Origin: Enterococcus phoeniculicola ATCC BAA-412
GTDB lineage: Bacteria > Bacillota > Bacilli > Lactobacillales > Enterococcaceae
Direction of reading: 5' to 3'
DNA length: 64,000 bases
NCBI RefSeq assembly: GCF_000407505.1
Contig: NZ_ASWE01000004.1
Location: 425,305 to 489,304 of the forward strand
Positions within the stretch are counted from its first letter, which is position 1, and each line of letters starts with the position of its first letter. Positions 59,658 to 64,000 of this stretch are shown piece by piece. The notes below the pieces were generated by a model, which ran no database searches, was not told the origin of the DNA, and was given only the letters and a program-made list of their open reading frames with translations. Position numbers and translations under genes: made by a program.

Positions 59658-60638
59658 TTATCCTTCTAGTGCAGGAAGCAATTCGTCTCGTATAAACGCC
59701 ACTCGATCGTATACATCGGCTTTGAATAGTGCAGTTATCGCAACGATAAGTTGTTGCTCGTGGTCGATATAAAGAATGTTTCCGCCATCTCCCATTGCCG
59801 CAATTATTGGTTTTTCAGCATCGATAATCCACCACAAATAGCCATAGGGCAGTTGTTCTTTTTCCCAAAAAGAGTGTACAGTCTGCATTTCTTTTAGCCA
59901 CTTCTTTGGTATAATCTGGTGATCATTCCATCTTCCCTCATTTAAAATTAACTGACCGATTTTTAACAAATCATTTGGCGAAAGGGTTAATCCCCATCCA
60001 CCAGCATTTAGTCCTGTCTCATCTTGAACCCAACCATTCAATTCAATAGAGCTATTGAATTCCATTTGTTCTTTTTCTGACTTCAATAAAAGAGGTTCTT
60101 CAACCTGTATACCTAAAGGGGTGAACAATTTTTCTTTGGCGAATGTTAAAACGTCTTTCTTTGTTACTCGAGTCAGGAGTGCTGAAACAAGATCTGGGCC
60201 AATTAATGGTGTGTAGCGAAATATACCTGTGGGGCTTTTTCTATCTAACTGTTTCAATGTAAATTCAGTCCAGTTTTTACTTTGAAAATAGCGTATATAG
60301 GTCTGCATATCCTCATTATATTTATAAGGGGTTGTCATAGTTAGTAAATTTTTTACGGTTATTTGATTAGTTGTTTCGCCACTAGTCGTCTGCAATTCAG
60401 GAAAATAACTAGCTAATGGTGTCACTACAAAATCGGGTGTTTCATTGGCTGCTACTCCCACCAGTAATGCGAGAATACTCTTGGTAACTGAATAGACGTG
60501 AGTTTTACTCATAGCATTGGAGCCATTGTAATAAGATTCGTGTAAACATTGCCCATTTTTTTGTACCACGATTCCAGTGATATTGTTATGTTTTGCTTTT
60601 ATCGTTTCTTTTAAAGTATCCATTTTTTCTGTATTCAA
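59658..60638 (-). CDS. Class C beta-lactamase-like serine hydrolase
   Basis: The 326-aa protein belongs to the CubicO/PBP4*-like group. The catalytic SxxK is SVTK in YSVTKSILALLVGVAANE (about residues 50-53). The second motif is FRYTPLIGPDLVSALL and the third region is AAMGDGGNILYI. WGLTLSPNDLLKIGQLILNEGRW is typical. There is no signal peptide, so it is a cytoplasmic esterase or peptidase rather than an antibiotic-destroying beta-lactamase; the substrate is unknown. GGAGG precedes the ATG closely. It is a single gene. Confidence 0.85.
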   Translation of the reverse strand: MNTEKMDTLKETIKAKHNNITGIVVQKNGQCLHESYYNGSNAMSKTHVYSVTKSILALLVGVAANETPDFVVTPLASYFPELQTTSGETTNQITVKNLLTMTTPYKYNEDMQTYIRYFQSKNWTEFTLKQLDRKSPTGIFRYTPLIGPDLVSALLTRVTKKDVLTFAKEKLFTPLGIQVEEPLLLKSEKEQMEFNSSIELNGWVQDETGLNAGGWGLTLSPNDLLKIGQLILNEGRWNDHQIIPKKWLKEMQTVHSFWEKEQLPYGYLWWIIDAEKPIIAAMGDGGNILYIDHEQQLIVAITALFKADVYDRVAFIRDELLPALEG

Positions 60639-60950
60639 TTTATTTCCTCCGTTCCGAAGGCGCCTTCTATATTCAGAATATAGGCATTAAAAATGAGAAT
60701 CAAGCCCAAATTAAAAATTTTTTTAAAGGTTTTTTTTATTTGTATGAAATAGCTGTTTACAAAAAATTGTAAGAGGAATATTTAAAAATGTGATTATTCG
60801 TTATTTTTTGAGTACTGTTTAACTCGCTAAAAGACACCTCTTAGTGAAGTAGACTAGAAAATTCCTATTCATAACAGAAGAAGAGAGGTATATAAAATGA
60901 GCCCAATTGATTTTCTGCTAATCAATTGAGCTACGTAAACTAGATCGTTT
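60639..60950. other. Intergenic region with hairpin at the lysR end
   Basis: Read leftwards after lysR, GCTCAATTGAT pairs with ATCAATTGGGC, followed by CATTTTAT (60898-60934), a weak terminator. On the other strand the same DNA holds a 10-codon frame (ATG at 60898) behind GAGAGG, too short to call. GCGCCTTCT at 60660 belongs to the serine hydrolase promoter region. Confidence 0.35.
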
Positions 60951-61778
60951 TTATTGTGTTGGCGTATGCATTGTTTGGATTATCCAGTGATAAATATCCG
61001 AGATTTCTTTTGAAAAGCTGTCAGTATTCTTGATAATGAACATACTGCGATAATTGGAAGAATCCTCCAGTGACTGCCAGTGAATCGACTTTGAGACAGA
61101 TAGTTTAGAAATGATAGATTGTCCAATGTTATTTTCCAGTAATTTAAGTAAGACTTCATTATTATTTACATAGATGATTTTAGGCATTAGATGGTGTTCT
61201 TTTAAATAGATGTCATTAAAAAATCGAATCCCGGATTTTTCTTCTCGCAAAATCCAAAAAGGAGAATCTAAATTTCCAGCTAGAACAAGCTCATCTTTGA
61301 GTAGTAGTTCTTTATGAATAAAGTTTGTTGTGATAGGTTTTTCGTAGATACCTATGGAAGATTCATGCGTTTCTATCGCTCTAACAACATCTTCAGAATT
61401 CATCATTTGAATAGAAAAATCAACAAATGGAAATTGAGCAATCAAAGAGGGCATAAATTTTGGAAGAATATAAATTGCAACAGTATTGGAACAAGAAATG
61501 GTGCATTCTGTCTTGAAATTTTCCTTTTGAGTTACTTCTGAAAATATATCTGATAAGCCTTCCAGCGTTTGAAGAAGTTTAGGATATAAAAAATCTGCTT
61601 CTTTTGTGGGAGTAATCGTTTGTTTTCCTTTTCTGTGAAAAAGTTTTATGTTTAGATGTGTTTCCAGCTTACTTATTTGCATAGAAACAGTTGGCTGAGA
61701 AATAAATAATCTTTTGGCAGCTACACTGAAATTTCTTGTTTCATACACGACAATAAAAGTTTTAATCCATTCAATCAT
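60951..61778 (-). CDS. LysR-family regulator
   Basis: The 275-aa protein has an N-terminal LysR HTH (residues 1-60: WIKTFIVVYETRNFSVAAKR, LFISQPTVSMQISKLETHLNIKLFHRKGKQTITPT). A periplasmic-binding-like effector domain follows (about 88-270), somewhat shorter than the usual ~300 aa total. AAAGGAGAGG precedes the ATG. It is divergent from a TDT-family transporter with 146 bases between them, including an ATAAT-N4-ATTAT site, so the transporter is its likely target. Confidence 0.9.
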   Translation of the reverse strand: MIEWIKTFIVVYETRNFSVAAKRLFISQPTVSMQISKLETHLNIKLFHRKGKQTITPTKEADFLYPKLLQTLEGLSDIFSEVTQKENFKTECTISCSNTVAIYILPKFMPSLIAQFPFVDFSIQMMNSEDVVRAIETHESSIGIYEKPITTNFIHKELLLKDELVLAGNLDSPFWILREEKSGIRFFNDIYLKEHHLMPKIIYVNNNEVLLKLLENNIGQSIISKLSVSKSIHWQSLEDSSNYRSMFIIKNTDSFSKEISDIYHWIIQTMHTPTQ

Positions 61779-61811
61779 GAAAATTCCTCTCCTTTTTTAT
61801 TCGAAAACCTA

Positions 61812-61825
61812 ATAATATTTATTAT
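61812..61825. promoter_or_regulatory. Candidate LysR box
   Basis: ATAAT and ATTAT flank four bases, giving a short dyad that contains the T-N11-A pattern. It lies in the divergent region between lysR and the TDT transporter gene. Confidence 0.45.
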
Positions 61826-61924
61826 GAAAACGAATTTTACAAATAGAAAATAGGACAGTACAATCATACTATAGACAAAATTAATTGAAAAGTAATTTTA
61901 TAGTTTGGAAAGGAAGTTGTTCAT

Positions 61925-62908
61925 GTGTTTCAAATATGTAAAAAAATTTTAAAAGAAATTCCAATTCCAATATGTGGTTTAATTTTGGGATTAGTTTCAT
62001 TAGGGAATTTACTTTTTTCAGAAGGACTTTCTCTATTGGGCGATATTTATTGTTGGATAGGAATCATCATAATGTGTCTTATAGTTGTAAAAATAGGATT
62101 TACGATGAAGCATACGGTGCGTGCTTTAAATGATCCAGTTATTGCATCGGTTGCTCCCACATTTACTATGGCTTGGATGGTTATTTGTGTATTCCTTAGT
62201 CGATTATTTCCAAATCAGTCATTTATCCATTTTGTGTGGATAGGCGCGATACTGTTGCATGTTTTATTGATGATTTATTTTTTCGTAGTTCATATATTTC
62301 CAGTAAAAATCGAATTAGAAGATATTTATCCAAGCTGGTTTATCACGTTTGTAGGAATTGGGGTCATCCCCAATACATCCGAGCTGTTTATTAAAGAATG
62401 GGGACAGGTCGTTATTTGGATAGCTCTAGCTTTGTACGTTAGTTTATTACCTATTATTTTTGTTCGGCTTTTAAAAAAAGAACTACATGAGTCAACGATT
62501 CCACTAGTAACAATCATGACAGCACCGGGTTCTTTATGTTTATCAGGCTATTTATCAATAGGAGGAAACAAATCCCTTTTTTTGATTGGAGTACTTCTCG
62601 TTCTTTCACAAGGAATCTATGTATGTACTCTCTTTTTTTTGAGAAACATGTTAAAAATTCCATTTTATCCTAGTTATGCTGCGTTTACGTTTCCATTAGT
62701 CATTTCTGCAACGGCAATACACAAAATTTATTTATTTTTGCCAGAAGTACCGAGTTTCACTACGATTTTAAAAGGAATAACTATTATTGAAACCATTATA
62801 GCAGTCTTGGTTGTATCGTATGTTCTTATTCGATATATCCTCTTTTTATGGCAGCAAGCGGTAAGAATAGTTGTTCAAGAAAAGTCAGAAGTAGAAGTGG
62901 AGCCATGA
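61925..62908 (+). CDS. TDT-family transporter (TehA/Mae1-like)
   Basis: The 327-aa protein has about ten membrane helices in the TDT pattern: IPIPICGLILGLVSLGNLL at the start, RALNDPVIASVAPTFTMAW, WFITFVGIGVIPNT and IMTAPGSLCLSGYLSI. The family covers tellurite-resistance/dicarboxylate channels (TehA, Mae1, SLAC1). The start is a GTG at 61925 after AAAGGAAG; an ATG two bases earlier is in another frame and stops at once. It is divergent from a LysR gene that probably controls it. The substrate is not readable from sequence. Confidence 0.85.
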   Translation: MFQICKKILKEIPIPICGLILGLVSLGNLLFSEGLSLLGDIYCWIGIIIMCLIVVKIGFTMKHTVRALNDPVIASVAPTFTMAWMVICVFLSRLFPNQSFIHFVWIGAILLHVLLMIYFFVVHIFPVKIELEDIYPSWFITFVGIGVIPNTSELFIKEWGQVVIWIALALYVSLLPIIFVRLLKKELHESTIPLVTIMTAPGSLCLSGYLSIGGNKSLFLIGVLLVLSQGIYVCTLFFLRNMLKIPFYPSYAAFTFPLVISATAIHKIYLFLPEVPSFTTILKGITIIETIIAVLVVSYVLIRYILFLWQQAVRIVVQEKSEVEVEP

Positions 62909-63414
62909 GATTGTAAGAATTAACAAAATGTGTAAATCTACGGGTTCATTTCCACGTTGTTCGATTTTCACGGAGGACATATTTCAATTTATAGTATCCA
63001 TCTTTTTAAGTTTGATTCGCTTTGTTGAAATTGGACTCTTATATATTATCGAAAATCTTTAAAGAGTAGAGGAGAAAAGTGATTTTTTTATCCGCTCCCC
63101 TAAAGTTTGGTAAGATATAGGTAACTAAACACAATCAGTTGAAAAGTGTAAAAAATAAGCTAAATCTAGTGAGTAAGATATTCTGTAGGATACCTGATTC
63201 ATTGGATTTAGTTTTTTTCAACTATCGTACAAAGGTAGAGGGGATAGTTTAATTTCGGGTAATGATTGGGAGAAATAAGATTTTTTTATGATGATTTATG
63301 ATACACTAAATAAAATATATTGAAGATGGTTGTCAATAATACATAGATATTTTTCAAATTTACAAGGTTTATTTATTGTAAGCGATTAATATTTCTTAGA
63401 AAGGAGACTGAGAA
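62909..63414. other. Intergenic region with a two-part hairpin
   Basis: No gene is seen. AGTTGAAAA (63137-63145) and TTTTCAACT enclose CTAAATC (63160-63166) and GATTTAG (63205-63211), followed by T7. This nested fold may end the transporter transcript or a small RNA. AAAGGAG at 63400-63406 is the ribosome site of the next gene. Confidence 0.45.
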
Positions 63415-63594
63415 TTGAAAAAATATGGAGTTGGTTTTATTTTATTTTCCATCTTTCTTCTACTTATATTACCTCGACTTATTTTTCCTGAGGGAAATGA
63501 AGTTGATTCCACTGGGTTGGTCAATACGATTCGCTTTACAGCTCTTGCGCTAATAATTGCCGCAATCGGAATAAAACTCGCCTTTAAAAAGTAG
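63415..63594 (+). CDS. Small membrane protein, 59 aa
   Basis: A TTG start lies eight bases after AAAGGAG. The 59-codon frame has two predicted membrane helices (GVGFILFSIFLLLILPRLIF and about residues 37-55, FTALALIIAAIGIKLAF). They are joined by a short acidic loop (PEGNEVDSTG), and the protein ends in KK. It is intact and well positioned, but I do not recognise a family. The second 58-bp repeat element begins directly after its stop. Confidence 0.65.
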   Translation: MKKYGVGFILFSIFLLLILPRLIFPEGNEVDSTGLVNTIRFTALALIIAAIGIKLAFKK

Positions 63595-63597
63595 ATG

Positions 63598-64000
63598 AGG
63601 TCAGGACAAAAGCGCGTTCAGCTCCGAGAACCAAATAGGTGTGCTTTTCGCTCTCAACAACTCTAGCACGATCTGTGCGTAGAAGATGATGAGAGCGAAA
63701 CGAAGTGGAGACCTTCAACTCAAGCATGTCCCATGCGTAGAAGTGATGAGAGCGAAACGAAGTAGAGACCTTCAACTCAAGCATGTCCCATGCGTAGAAG
63801 ATGATGAGAGCGAAACGAAGTGGAGACCTTCAACTCAAGCATGTCCCATGCGTAGAAGATGATGAGAGCGAAACGAAGTGGAGACCTTCAACTCAAGCAT
63901 GTCCCATGCGTAGAAGATGATGAGAGCGAAACGAAGTGGAGACCTTCAACTCAAGCATGTCCCATGCGTAGAAGATGATGAGAGCGAAACGAAGTGGAGA
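63598..64000 (+). repeat. Second 58-bp tandem repeat array, cut by the window end
   Basis: The head repeats that of the 23.5-kb element (GTCAGGACAAAAG, then CAGCTCCGAGAACCAAATAG). TTCGCTCTCA pairs perfectly with TGAGAGCGAA across a first degenerate unit. Five units then start at 63712, 63769, 63827, 63885 and 63943; four are 58 bases and one is 57. Consensus features are CTTCAACTCAAGCATGTCCC, CATGCGTAGAAGATGATGAG and AGCGAAACGAAGTGGAGA. The array continues past base 64000. Confidence 0.9.

Noticed and set aside
59658..60638. Antibiotic-resistance beta-lactamase
   Set aside because: There is no signal peptide and the motifs fit general CubicO-type serine hydrolases rather than a true beta-lactamase.
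63584..63784. Leftward open frame through the second repeat array
   Set aside because: It exists only because the repeats lack stops in one frame; the 58-base period breaks frame and there is no ribosome site.

Overview
The window is A+T-rich DNA with dense genes, strong AGGAGG ribosome binding sites and many hairpin-plus-T-run terminators. It also has an LPXTG surface protein, an Mga-type regulator, lipobox lipoproteins and ECF-transporter S components. This points to a Lactobacillales member of the Bacillota, most likely Enterococcus or a close relative; the species cannot be told from the sequence alone. The DNA looks chromosomal: there is no prophage, CRISPR array, rRNA or tRNA, and only one small decayed IS200-type element.

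Layout. 1-4.9 kb: a cut-off membrane protein, small hypothetical and lipoprotein genes, then truB-ribF. 4.9-8.5 kb: an AgrC/AgrA-like two-component system divergent from an exported C39-type peptidase and a secreted protein. 9.3-15.9 kb: a YxeA protein, a large internalin-like LPXTG adhesin with a recent internal duplication, an Mga-type regulator and a small exported protein. 16.2-23.5 kb: a frameshifted TetR gene, a TPP riboswitch driving thiW, an lplA-metNIQ-like operon, fetAB (opposite strand) and a sugar acetyltransferase. 23.5-30.6 kb: a 58-bp tandem repeat array, an AbrB-type membrane protein, glycerate kinase, and a vitamin-kinase/ECF/UPF0340 operon. 30.7-34.1 kb: a MerR-controlled pair, a Dxs-like ThDP enzyme and an aldo/keto reductase. 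34.3-37.3 kb: a GntR-controlled GH35 beta-galactosidase followed by the remains of its PTS. 37.5-48.2 kb: a BcrAB-like ABC exporter, an RpiR/GH4 pair, a VOC protein, TetR/DUF5692, and a Bcr/CflA-type efflux gene behind a leader terminator. 48.6-54.9 kb: a sigma-54 activator, a perfect -24/-12 promoter, and a three-gene operon (iron alcohol dehydrogenase, CoA-acylating semialdehyde dehydrogenase, GntP permease). 55-63.6 kb: a mix of regulators and enzymes around the IS200-like element. A second 58-bp repeat array runs to the window end.

The two systems most likely to be new are, first, the sigma-54 operon, which reads as uptake and oxidation of a short hydroxy-acid (for example 3-hydroxypropionate or 3-hydroxyisobutyrate) to an acyl-CoA. 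Second is the MerR regulon, in which a deoxyxylulose-phosphate-synthase-like enzyme has lost both phosphate-binding arginines and shares its operator with an aldo/keto reductase, suggesting aldehyde handling rather than isoprenoid synthesis. A third signal is a modular family of structured intergenic elements. Each has a conserved head, a variable number of 58-bp hairpin units, and a terminator whose stem covaries between copies.
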